NCBI GenBank assembly: GCA_964602985.1 | Contig: CAZRTJ010000016.1 | Location: 1-64,000, forward strand | DNA: 64,000 nucleotides | Direction of reading: 5' to 3' | DNA from: CAYZJB01 sp964602985 | GTDB lineage: Bacteria; CLD3; SB21 | Part shown: in pieces, positions 34,289 to 42,055 of the stretch | How the letters are laid out: the number at the start of each line of letters is the position of its first letter | Position numbering within the stretch: the stretch's first letter is position 1 | Translations under genes and position numbers: made by a program | The notes under the pieces: model-generated | What the model was told of the DNA's origin: nothing | Seen by the model: the letters and a program-made list of their open reading frames with translations, nothing else | Databases searched by the model: none

Positions 34289-36154
34289 ATGTCTGAAGCA
34301 CTCGATTCCCTGCACCACTTTCTGACCGCCACGGAAGCCGCTCTTCTCCGACTCTTTCCAGATCGCAAAGTCGTCTTTCAGTTTATCGAGGGTCGCGAGG
34401 ACTGTCGGATGGCCTCCGAACCCTCGCTGTCCCTTCCGTTTTGGTCGGGTACGCTCCATATCTGGACTCCCGACCCACCGGACGAATCGGTCCAGACATG
34501 GTTTCAGCAGATCCTGGCACTCTGGGAGTCCGCATACAAACGACAATTTGAACTGTATGTCCTGCAGGAAATCGTCAAAGACCTGTCGAGGGCGGATGGA
34601 CTGCGCGCGCTTGCCGGTCTGTTCACCCAACGGGTCAAGGTACTTCTCGGTTTTCAGCAGGTCCTCTATCTCCACTCGACCGACGGCAAACACTATTCGT
34701 GCCTGGGCCATTGGAAACTGGATGGCAAGATCGGCGTCGACCTGACGTCCTCAATTCCCATCAAGGAACAATTGCTCCATTTTGGACTCGACTGCGATCT
34801 GATTCATGAATTGCGACTGTCCTCCGGCAACTGCCCCGCCCTGGTGGTGGGTACGAAGAAATGGAGAGGTGTCGTGAGTCAACAGGATATTGAAACTCTG
34901 GAATTCCTGACCACATTGGTCGCTCCACTCATTCAGAAATACGAGTCGTACGAACTGGCCCTCGAACGTCAGCAATCTCCACCCGAACCGGTGTTTGCGG
35001 GTATCGTTGGACAGAGCGCATCGATGCGAAAGGTCTTCGACCAAATCGAGCGCCTGATTCAAAGCGGCAAGTCGACCAACATTCTGATCCGGGGCGAAAC
35101 CGGAACGGGAAAAGAACTGGTTGCGCGGGCGATCCACTTCCAGGGACCTCGGAGGGACAAGCCCTTCGTCGTCGTGAATTGCGGAGCCATTCCGCACAAT
35201 TTGATCGAGAGTGAGTTGTTTGGGCACGAACGAGGCGCGTTTACGGATGCCAAAACCATGAAACGAGGAAAGTTTGAACTGGCCTCCGGAGGTACGATCT
35301 TCCTCGATGAAATTGGCGATTTGCCCCTGGAAGCTCAGGTTAAGGTTCTTCGGGCGATTCAGAATCGTCAGATCGAGCGACTCGGAGCCTCTCTGCCCAT
35401 CGACATCGACGTGCAAGTCGTCGCGGCGACGCACGTGGATCTCCAGAAACACGTCGAAGAAAAGCATTTTCGGGAAGACCTGTTTTACCGACTCAATGTC
35501 TTCCCGATTGACGTGCCGGCGCTTCGTCAGCGGCGCGAGGATATCGATCTCCTCCTTCGTCACTTTCTACGACGTCAACGCCGAACAGAAACTCTCGAAG
35601 AACATTTTTCTCCAGCCGCTTTGGAGGTCTTGCGGATGCACGACTGGCCCGGCAATATCAGAGAACTGGAAAATTTGATGGAGCGTCTGGAGATTCTCGC
35701 CGTCTACCCGGTGGAGGCGGAGGACCTGCCGCTCGAGATGCGGATGGCCGACCGACCGCGAATCCCGCATGCCGCTGTTGAGGCACCTTCCTCAGATCTC
35801 TTTACGGGCGATGAAAATGAGTTCCTGTCCCTCCTGCGATCACACGCGTTTCAATTTGACCCGTGTGCCGCCCGCTTGTCGATCAGCGTCTTTCGTGTGC
35901 GGGATCGTTTCAAAGGACTTGTTTTCAAGACGCTGTGCGGCACTCAGTTCGATCTGGCCCGGTGCGCCCGTCAATTGACTCAAGGGACGGAAGAAGCCCG
36001 CATCCGCTCGAAGGTGGCGCAGTATGTGAATAACCTCTTGGAACTGCGTAGAGAGACGGCGTCGGACTCGTATGCGACGTTGCTGAAGAAACTGCCCTTT
36101 GAGTATCGGGAATTTGCGAACCGCGTCGCGGACGCGATGAAGACTTCAGAATGA
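34289..36154 (+). CDS. Sigma-54-dependent transcriptional activator with GAF-like sensor
   Basis: A 621-residue enhancer-binding protein. The N-terminal ~225 residues look like a GAF-type sensor and carry no receiver domain. The AAA+ domain (about 235-475) has Walker A GETGTGKELVARAIH, sigma-54 loop GAFTDA (the usual form is GAFTGA), Walker B GGTIFLDEIGDLPLE, and arginine fingers near REDLFYRLNVFPI. The C-terminal tail contains a Fis-like helix-turn-helix (CAARLSISVFRVRDRFKGL) and about 85 extra residues. It would activate sigma-54 promoters in response to a cytosolic signal; target genes are unknown. Its last 9 bases overlap the convergent cupredoxin gene. Confidence 0.88.
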   Translation: MSEALDSLHHFLTATEAALLRLFPDRKVVFQFIEGREDCRMASEPSLSLPFWSGTLHIWTPDPPDESVQTWFQQILALWESAYKRQFELYVLQEIVKDLSRADGLRALAGLFTQRVKVLLGFQQVLYLHSTDGKHYSCLGHWKLDGKIGVDLTSSIPIKEQLLHFGLDCDLIHELRLSSGNCPALVVGTKKWRGVVSQQDIETLEFLTTLVAPLIQKYESYELALERQQSPPEPVFAGIVGQSASMRKVFDQIERLIQSGKSTNILIRGETGTGKELVARAIHFQGPRRDKPFVVVNCGAIPHNLIESELFGHERGAFTDAKTMKRGKFELASGGTIFLDEIGDLPLEAQVKVLRAIQNRQIERLGASLPIDIDVQVVAATHVDLQKHVEEKHFREDLFYRLNVFPIDVPALRQRREDIDLLLRHFLRRQRRTETLEEHFSPAALEVLRMHDWPGNIRELENLMERLEILAVYPVEAEDLPLEMRMADRPRIPHAAVEAPSSDLFTGDENEFLSLLRSHAFQFDPCAARLSISVFRVRDRFKGLVFKTLCGTQFDLARCARQLTQGTEEARIRSKVAQYVNNLLELRRETASDSYATLLKKLPFEYREFANRVADAMKTSE

Positions 36155-36865
36155 GAAGTCGGCCGGCGTGATCGAACCCGCCGTCACAACGATATTCTGA
36201 TACTGCGTCCCGCTCTCTGACCATGCGCCCAGTCGGTAAGTCCCCGACGGCACATTGGCAATCTGGTACGACCCGTCCGCTCCGGTCGTCGCGAAATATG
36301 GATTCTGCATTACCAACACAAAGCCACTCATGGTCGAATGGATATCGCAGAACACTTTGACCTCCCCAGTCCTGTCAAACACCACCGACCTTGATTGACC
36401 GCGCGCGTATCGCCCAAGATCAAACGACCTTGTCGAGGAAAGAGAAAAGATATTGTGAAACAAGTTATCGTCATTTGGAAATTCAACCGACGTGCCCTGC
36501 AAGACAGGAAGTGCGCGAGGGATGATCGTGATGTTTTTTTGTCGCATGGCGGGCCGAACCTGCGGGATCGCAAAACTGCCCGACACGCGCTCGACGAAAA
36601 CGATTGCCTGACGTTGGATCGATGCTCCGGACGCGAGTCGGGAAATCGACTTACCGTACAATCCGCGTGTCGACTTGGCCGTTTTGGTCGTGGACTGAGA
36701 CAACATGACCTTTCCTCGTACGGACCCAACGCCTGACTGCTCGGCGCGGCCCTCTTCCCGCATGGGAACGATCTTTACTCTCTCGGTCGCCGACACGTAC
36801 CGCAGATGATCACGACCCATCCAGCCCGCAATGGCCAATACGAACAAAGTGAAGATGATTTTCAT
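36146..36865 (-). CDS. Exported cupredoxin-domain protein (methylamine-utilisation-like)
   Basis: A 239-residue protein with an N-terminal hydrophobic signal or anchor (IIFTLFVLAIAGWMG). A cupredoxin core has likely type-1 copper ligands: the His in DDNLFHNIFSLS, then Cys, His and Met in VFCDIHSTMSGFV. A carboxypeptidase-regulatory-like beta-sandwich ends the protein (GSYQIANVPSGTYRLGAWSE). It resembles periplasmic blue-copper proteins annotated as methylamine-utilisation-like. AAGGAG precedes the ATG at 36865. It is the last gene of the cytochrome-barrel-cupredoxin operon and probably carries electrons outside the inner membrane. Confidence 0.8.
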   Translation of the reverse strand: MKIIFTLFVLAIAGWMGRDHLRYVSATERVKIVPMREEGRAEQSGVGSVRGKVMLSQSTTKTAKSTRGLYGKSISRLASGASIQRQAIVFVERVSGSFAIPQVRPAMRQKNITIIPRALPVLQGTSVEFPNDDNLFHNIFSLSSTRSFDLGRYARGQSRSVVFDRTGEVKVFCDIHSTMSGFVLVMQNPYFATTGADGSYQIANVPSGTYRLGAWSESGTQYQNIVVTAGSITPADFSF

Positions 36866-36875
36866 AACCGCTCCT

Positions 36876-38081
36876 TCAGAAAGGCACCGATAACTGACAC
36901 GCCGCGAGCCGCCGTAGTTTGACGCCGGACGATTTGTCAAACTTTGTAAACTGACCAACCAGTTTCACCGTGGCTCCTCTCGTAATTCGGTACCCTACTC
37001 CCGTTTCAATGCGTTGCACATCATAGTCCCAGGTCTCTTTCTGACCGGTATCGGGATTTTCAATCCGTCCAAATTTCATGACATCATACCGCGCCGCCAC
37101 ATAGACCCGCGGATGCAGTTTGTATTTGGCGTCCACATACGCGCTCCAAAGTGAAAGCTTTCCTTCTTTCACGGCGGCGTCCCACTCCGAATAGACGAAT
37201 TCGCTGAAGACAATCAGGTACCGGTAGCTGGCCTCCACGTCCACACCAGCCGCTCGCTGTTGATACTCGCCGACTTCCTTGCCTGACTCCAAAACGACCT
37301 GGCGATCCTCGAGCGTCTTGGGTCGTGAGAGATACCCATTGATCGCTCCACTCGCGCCCAGCTTGAATCCCGGCCCAAAGGTGTACGCCAGACGTCCCAG
37401 GAATTGTTTGCCGTCATTGGAGGATCCGGCTTCCGGATTGGAAATGGAACCGTCTGTCGCACCGACCTGATATTCGAAGTCTCCAAAATTACCGAAGAAT
37501 TCCGCACCAAAATCCCACCGCGCATCGTAGACCACCGGGGTGGCCCCCGGGTACACGTCAATGGGCAACTGACCCTGAAACTGTTGCCGACGCTGTTTCA
37601 GAATGATTTGCTCACGATTGTCCCACAATCGCACCCAGTCCAGCGCTGTCCGGTGCTGACGCATCAGGGGTTGGCCGATCAGAGGATTGACGTCAGAGAA
37701 TTCACGCTTGGCGAAATTACCAAACAGATTGGGGATTTTTCCTACCATCAGGTTGAGCCGTTCGTCCGGCAGGTTGAAAAAGGTCACGAAGGCGCCTTGC
37801 AGCCGAATCTTGTCCGCCGCCTGATCGTCATAAAGCACCTCGATATCCGCGCGTAGACGATCCCCTTGCTGAAATTGGAAATTCGTAATCGCGCGGATCT
37901 TATTGAAATTCTGGTCGCCCAGAGTGTTAGAATTCAGACCCGGACGATGACCGGCCGTATACGCCAGGTCGACCACACCGCCTACCCCAACTGCCGGGGC
38001 TTCTTCTGTCTCCATCGATGTATCATCCTGACTCCAAAGACCGGCGGGAAGAAACATGAGTGCGAGAATCCACCGTTTCAT
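36876..38081 (-). CDS. Predicted outer-membrane beta-barrel protein
   Basis: A 401-residue precursor with signal peptide (MKRWILALMFLPAGLW, then SQ). It contains many amphipathic strands with aromatic girdles (RLRADIEVLYDD; FEYQVGATDGS; VYVAARYDVMKFG; VKLVGQFTKF) and a terminal Phe, as in BAM substrates. It resembles small porins, but I cannot name a family. It lies between a di-haem cytochrome c and a cupredoxin, so it could be a barrel that lets electron carriers or substrates cross the outer membrane. Confidence 0.75.
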   Translation of the reverse strand: MKRWILALMFLPAGLWSQDDTSMETEEAPAVGVGGVVDLAYTAGHRPGLNSNTLGDQNFNKIRAITNFQFQQGDRLRADIEVLYDDQAADKIRLQGAFVTFFNLPDERLNLMVGKIPNLFGNFAKREFSDVNPLIGQPLMRQHRTALDWVRLWDNREQIILKQRRQQFQGQLPIDVYPGATPVVYDARWDFGAEFFGNFGDFEYQVGATDGSISNPEAGSSNDGKQFLGRLAYTFGPGFKLGASGAINGYLSRPKTLEDRQVVLESGKEVGEYQQRAAGVDVEASYRYLIVFSEFVYSEWDAAVKEGKLSLWSAYVDAKYKLHPRVYVAARYDVMKFGRIENPDTGQKETWDYDVQRIETGVGYRITRGATVKLVGQFTKFDKSSGVKLRRLAACQLSVPF

Positions 38082-38090
38082 ATCAACCTC

Positions 38091-38858
38091 TCAAAGTGTG
38101 CGGAGGTATTCAACAAGGTCCTCCTTCTCCTGTTCGGATAAATGAATTTCCGATATCCCCAGTGCGTTCCAACCCCATGAGGTCATTTGATCGACTGTAA
38201 CTGAATCTGCATAATGATCCACCACGTCACGCAACGTCTCCGACCTGCCGTCATGGAAATACGGGGCCGTTGCAAACACCCACCGTAAAGACGGTATGTC
38301 AAATTGGGGATCCGATGCCCAGATTTGGATTCTAGTTCGATTCGTCAGGATGGCTCCGCTGTGACATACATTGCATTGACCGGCGCCATCGAAGACTTTC
38401 ATTCCTCGCTCCTGTGCTGTGGTCAACCGACCGTCCGGCAACTTCCACGGATTGGCCGGCACACGTAGCGACATCTGGTATGCGACAAGTGCATCGAGTT
38501 CCGCTTCCGTCACCGCTCCCCCCATGATGGTCTCGATAACGACACGCGTTACCTCGCGCAGATCCGAACCGCCCTCGCCCTTCCACAAGTAGGGTCCCGT
38601 TTCGCTTACGCCAAATAACGTCGGCGTAGCGAACAGGTTGGGTACGCCGCCGGTCGAATCGTGGACTTGGGGAAAGTGATAGTGTTTGTTGTCCATGTCC
38701 CCTTTTGGATGGCACGTTTCGCACGACGCTGCTCCGTTGCCACTGAACTTGGGGTTCGCAAACAACTCTCGCCCAGCCGTCACGAGGGGGTCCTCAGAAA
38801 CCGGATCTTTGTCGCATGACACCAGCCACAGCACGGCAAAAAGAACAACGTATCGCAT
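38091..38858 (-). CDS. Di-haem cytochrome c (CcpA/MauG-like) lipoprotein
   Basis: A 255-residue exported protein with two haem-binding motifs, CETCH and CNVCH, as in cytochrome c peroxidase and MauG-type enzymes but shorter than the usual ~300-residue enzyme. A lipobox-like LVSC follows the signal sequence, so it is probably membrane-anchored. The Met/His segments after each motif (SLRVPANPW; ATAPYFHDGR) match the family, the latter being the conserved PYFHDG loop. The start at 38858 has AGAGG upstream. It heads the three-gene electron-transfer operon. Confidence 0.85.
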   Translation of the reverse strand: MRYVVLFAVLWLVSCDKDPVSEDPLVTAGRELFANPKFSGNGAASCETCHPKGDMDNKHYHFPQVHDSTGGVPNLFATPTLFGVSETGPYLWKGEGGSDLREVTRVVIETIMGGAVTEAELDALVAYQMSLRVPANPWKLPDGRLTTAQERGMKVFDGAGQCNVCHSGAILTNRTRIQIWASDPQFDIPSLRWVFATAPYFHDGRSETLRDVVDHYADSVTVDQMTSWGWNALGISEIHLSEQEKEDLVEYLRTL

Positions 38859-38921
38859 AGCGCCTCTCTGCATTGAATCAGGGTCCCGGAACTCTCACTG
38901 GGTATGAAAAAAGGTGGAGAA

Positions 38922-38950
38922 AAATAATTACAAAGATGACCAAGATCAAT
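38922..38950 (-). promoter_or_regulatory. Candidate promoter of the cytochrome-barrel-cupredoxin operon
   Basis: Minus strand TTGATC (38950-38945), 17 bases, TATTTT (38927-38922), about 63 bases before the cytochrome start. Confidence 0.45.
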
Positions 38951-39024
38951 TGTTTTGCAAAGCAAATTCCTATAATACAAACAGCCGCGAAACGGTGGAA
39001 ATTCGAACGACCGTTAGATTGGCC

Positions 39025-39053
39025 TTGACTTGCGTCCACCTCACGGCTATATT
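39025..39053 (+). promoter_or_regulatory. feoAB promoter
   Basis: TTGACT (39025-39030), 17 bases, TATATT (39048-39053). The predicted start is near 39060, just before the Fur-like palindrome. Confidence 0.65.
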
Positions 39054-39066
39054 GTTTGGAATTAAT

Positions 39067-39081
39067 TGAGATTGAATCTCA
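39067..39081 (+). promoter_or_regulatory. Fur-like operator (7-1-7 palindrome)
   Basis: TGAGATT-G-AATCTCA is a perfect 7-1-7 inverted repeat and resembles the Fur consensus TGATAAT-N-ATTATCA. It lies between the predicted transcription start and the feoA ATG, so a bound repressor would block the operon when iron is plentiful. Confidence 0.6.
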
Positions 39082-39087
39082 TTATTT

Positions 39088-39330
39088 ATGAGAAATAAAA
39101 ACAAAAGCTTAGCAGACCTCGGTTGGGGCGAGTGTGCCGTGATTTGCGCCATTAGAGGCGACCATCTCGCGGACACATCCACCTGCACCCGACTCCTCGA
39201 GATCGGCTTTACCCCCGGGCAGGAAGTGAAAGTCATTGCCAAATCACCATTTCGCGATCCATTGGCCGTATCCATTCGTGGCAGCGTGTTTGCCCTGCGA
39301 CGCCATGAAGCTCAATGCGTGATCATCTGA
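39088..39330 (+). CDS. feoA: FeoA, ferrous iron transport accessory protein
   Basis: An 80-residue SH3-like cytosolic protein. Typical segments are LADLGWGECAVICAI, RLLEIGFTPGQEVKVIAKSP and LAVSIRGSVFALRRHEAQCV. It assists FeoB in Fe2+ uptake. No ribosome-binding site is visible before the ATG, which closely follows a Fur-like box. Its end overlaps feoB by 16 bases, so the pair is coupled. Confidence 0.93.
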   Translation: MRNKNKSLADLGWGECAVICAIRGDHLADTSTCTRLLEIGFTPGQEVKVIAKSPFRDPLAVSIRGSVFALRRHEAQCVII

Positions 39331-41288
39331 CCGAATCCACAATCGAGATTCCAGTGCGTGAACGACCCCTGGTCGCTTTGATCGGACAACCGAACTCCGG
39401 CAAGACCACGCTCTTCAACGCTCTCACGGGATCATTCTACAAAACCTCGAATTACGCCGGCACGACCGCCGAGTCATACGAAGGCGAACTGACCGATGGA
39501 TATGATTGGAAGGCCCACGTCATCGACACGCCGGGAGTGGCCGGCACACACGTGCTTTCTTCCGACGAGGATGTGGCGTATCGGATGCTCTTCGAACACC
39601 CGACGTATCGCAATCCGGATGTCGTCATCATTTCCGTGGACGCCTCCCAACTCGCGCGACAACTGCATCTCGCCAGATACCTGATCCAATGCGGTCTGCC
39701 CGTCGTAGTGGCTCTGACGATGAACGACATCCTGCGGAATTCGGGATTGAATGTGGAGGTAGAAAAACTATCCGCCGAACTGGGGGTTCCCGTTGTCAAA
39801 GTCAATCCGCGGGTTGGACACGGACTGCGGGAACTCATGCAATCTGCGCGGGCGACGGCCAGCAGCAGACAGCCTCGGGTCATCCGACAACTCAAACCGC
39901 TGACCGAGAGTGGGATCATATCTTCCTATGAGTGGGCCGAGGAAGTTCAAGAGCGTGTGCTCTCCTCCGTCTATTCCATCCCGATTTTGGGTCAAAGGGC
40001 ATTGGATGTCCGAAAACCAGCGCCCGATCCCCACTCACTGAAATTGGATCGCGTCCTCCTCCACCCCGTGTGGGGATTTGTGTTGTTTGCCGGTACGATG
40101 TTCCTTCTGTTCAGTTCGGTTTTTTGGCTCGCACAGCCGGCCATGGACGCCGTGTCTGACGGAATGACCTCTCTTGCGGACTGGGTGCGGACGATGCTGG
40201 GAGAATCCTGGTGGGTGGACTTACTCGCAACGGGGATTCTGGAAGGCGCCGGTTCTGTCCTCACGTTCGTGCCACAAATTGTCGTTCTTTTTTTTGTACT
40301 CGATTTCCTTGAGGATTCAGGATACCTGGCCCGTGGAGCCATGTTGATCGATAAACCGCTGTCCAAGATCGGACTCAATGGAAGATCGTTCGTCCCCATG
40401 TTGTCAGGCTTTGCCTGCGCCATTCCCGCGATCATGGCCGCCCGCACCATTCCCAACAAGCGCGAACGCTTGCTGACCATCTTCATTATCCCACTGATGA
40501 CCTGTAGCGCCCGATTGCCTGTGTACGGACTGCTCCTGGCGTTCTTACTTCCCGCCAATCGCCCGTGGCTCGCCGGCATCATCCTGAGCGGCATCTACCT
40601 CCTCAGTTTGTTGAACGGAGCCGTGACGGCAGGAATCGTCAGTCGATTGAGCAGAAGGAGAGAATTGTCTCCTTTGATGTTGGAGTTACCCGCGTATCGG
40701 AAACCTGTTTTGAAACACATTGTGCGACACACAATCTTCAAATCGTATTCGTACATTCAAAAAGCAGGGCCGACGATCCTTGCCTGCGCGATCGTCATCT
40801 GGGTGCTGACGTACTTCCCGGGCTTCACTTCCGGAGCGGACGGCTCTGCACCTCTTGAGAATCGGTTGGAGAATTCCATCGCGGCCGATATTGGCAGACT
40901 GATCGAACCGGCCATGAAACCGCTGGGATGGGATTGGCGGGTGGGCGTGGGCTTGCTGTCTGCATTCATGGCGCGGGAAGTATTCGTAAGTTCGATGGCC
41001 CTGACCTTCCAAGTGGAAGGAGAATCGGAGGATCAAACCCCGGTACTCTCGGCCATGCGTCAGGCCACGCGGCATGGATCCGAAGAGCCCCTTTTCACGA
41101 CGGCCAATACCATCGCCTTGTTGATTTTCTTCATGTACTCCATGCAGTGCGTTTCCACTCTGGCCGTTTGCCGAAAAGAAACTGGATCGTGGAGAATTCC
41201 CCTCTTGCAACAGGTGATTTACACCCTTGCTGCCTACCTACTGGCGCTGGGCGCCAAAACGTTGCTGAATGGAATTGGTATCGCCTGA
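39315..41288 (+). CDS. feoB: FeoB, ferrous iron transporter with altered G4 motif
   Basis: A 657-residue Fe2+ uptake permease. The N-terminal GTPase domain has G1 GQPNSGKTT (24-32), a likely G2 Thr in NYAGTTAE and G3 DTPG (71-74). The G4 segment reads ALTMNDIL, with Thr135 where FeoB normally has Asn (NxxD), so guanine recognition may be relaxed. The membrane part has two Gate-like repeats, including LARGAMLIDKPLSKIGLNGR and SGFACAIPAIMAART, and a C-terminal helix bundle. Length is slightly short because the cytosolic C-terminal tail is minimal. It is co-transcribed with feoA under the Fur-like box. Confidence 0.94.
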   Translation: MRDHLTESTIEIPVRERPLVALIGQPNSGKTTLFNALTGSFYKTSNYAGTTAESYEGELTDGYDWKAHVIDTPGVAGTHVLSSDEDVAYRMLFEHPTYRNPDVVIISVDASQLARQLHLARYLIQCGLPVVVALTMNDILRNSGLNVEVEKLSAELGVPVVKVNPRVGHGLRELMQSARATASSRQPRVIRQLKPLTESGIISSYEWAEEVQERVLSSVYSIPILGQRALDVRKPAPDPHSLKLDRVLLHPVWGFVLFAGTMFLLFSSVFWLAQPAMDAVSDGMTSLADWVRTMLGESWWVDLLATGILEGAGSVLTFVPQIVVLFFVLDFLEDSGYLARGAMLIDKPLSKIGLNGRSFVPMLSGFACAIPAIMAARTIPNKRERLLTIFIIPLMTCSARLPVYGLLLAFLLPANRPWLAGIILSGIYLLSLLNGAVTAGIVSRLSRRRELSPLMLELPAYRKPVLKHIVRHTIFKSYSYIQKAGPTILACAIVIWVLTYFPGFTSGADGSAPLENRLENSIAADIGRLIEPAMKPLGWDWRVGVGLLSAFMAREVFVSSMALTFQVEGESEDQTPVLSAMRQATRHGSEEPLFTTANTIALLIFFMYSMQCVSTLAVCRKETGSWRIPLLQQVIYTLAAYLLALGAKTLLNGIGIA

Positions 41289-41309
41289 GGTTCGCGATAC
41301 GAACCCTCA
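41286..41309. terminator. Palindrome spanning two convergent stop codons
   Basis: Twenty-four bases fold as TGAGG-TTCG, loop CGATA, CGAA-C-CCTCA (one bulge). The feoB TGA and the stop of the opposite Bfd-like gene sit at its two ends. Without a T-run, its role as a two-way terminator is tentative. Confidence 0.4.
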
Positions 41310-41516
41310 GCCTTGCTCGCTTTCATCTGCGTCAAGCAACGAAAATTCCGTCCGACCGGTTACGAGCATCCTGCGAACAAACGGGTGGCACAACCGACAT
41401 TGATGACCAAATTCAATGTGTTGTTGCAACTCCTCAATGGAATGACTGTCCTGTTCGTCCGCGATCTTCTTCAAATGCACGAACAGAATATCGTGGCAGA
41501 CGCATTTCGTAATCAT
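41307..41516 (-). CDS. Bfd-like [2Fe-2S] protein
   Basis: A 69-residue protein with the four-cysteine pattern of the BFD-like iron-sulfur domain: CVC near the N-terminus and CRLC about 35 residues later. E. coli Bfd, which frees iron from bacterioferritin, has the same layout and length. The start at 41516 is preferred because it overlaps the adenosyltransferase stop as ATGA and has GGAG upstream; an ATG four codons earlier is possible. It lies next to feoB but is transcribed with the B12 genes. Confidence 0.8.
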   Translation of the reverse strand: MITKCVCHDILFVHLKKIADEQDSHSIEELQQHIEFGHQCRLCHPFVRRMLVTGRTEFSLLDADESEQG

Positions 41517-42046
41517 GGCTGACTCCACAGGATATCCGACTGTCCGTTGGCATGATTTGCGTACCGGGCAGCCACAAAGAAGAAATCAGACAATCGGTTG
41601 AGGTATTTCACGGTCCATTCCGAGGCATCGGACCCCATCTCGACAACCAGTCGTTCGGCGCGCCTGCAGACCGTCCGGGCCAGGTGCAAATGCGCACCGA
41701 CCACGCTTCCTCCCGGCAGGATGAAATTTGTCAGGGGCAGCAACGTGGACTCCCACTCGTCAATCTGTCTTTCCAGCGCAACAACGTCCTTCTCTGAGAT
41801 CCGGCGAACATGCGGGTGATCGACAGGCGTGGCGAGGTCGGATCCCAGTTGAAACAGCTGATTCTGGACAGACAACAGAATCGAATCCAATTCCGGAATC
41901 CGATTCGACGTTCGCGCTAGCCCCACGACGGAATTCAACTCGTCCACGGTTCCGTAGGCGTTGATTCGGAGATGATTCTTTCGAACGCGGCCTCCTCCGA
42001 AGAGGCCCGTCGTTCCGTCATCTCCGGTCTTCGTATAGATTTTCAT
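41513..42046 (-). CDS. Cob(I)alamin adenosyltransferase, PduO type
   Basis: A 177-residue enzyme that attaches the 5'-deoxyadenosyl group to cob(I)alamin, giving coenzyme B12. The ATP-binding N-terminus is clear (KIYTKTGDDGTTGLFGGGRV), followed by NAYGTVDELNSVVGLAR and, near the end, RRAERLVVEMG with YLNRLSDFFFVAARYA. The product is the cofactor of the methylmalonyl-CoA mutase encoded at 57845-59428. It is part of the B12 operon. Confidence 0.95.
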   Translation of the reverse strand: MKIYTKTGDDGTTGLFGGGRVRKNHLRINAYGTVDELNSVVGLARTSNRIPELDSILLSVQNQLFQLGSDLATPVDHPHVRRISEKDVVALERQIDEWESTLLPLTNFILPGGSVVGAHLHLARTVCRRAERLVVEMGSDASEWTVKYLNRLSDFFFVAARYANHANGQSDILWSQP

Positions 42047-42055
42047 ATCAACCTC

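Noticed and set aside
38937..38950. FNR-like site (TTGAT-N4-GTCAT on the minus strand) before the cytochrome operon
   Set aside because: The second half-site does not match ATCAA, and the sequence overlaps the -35 region; not enough to call.
38951..38977. Second feoA promoter using TATAAT at 38972
   Set aside because: The only -35 candidate is TTGTTT at 15 bases; the TTGACT-17-TATATT promoter nearer to feoA is much better.
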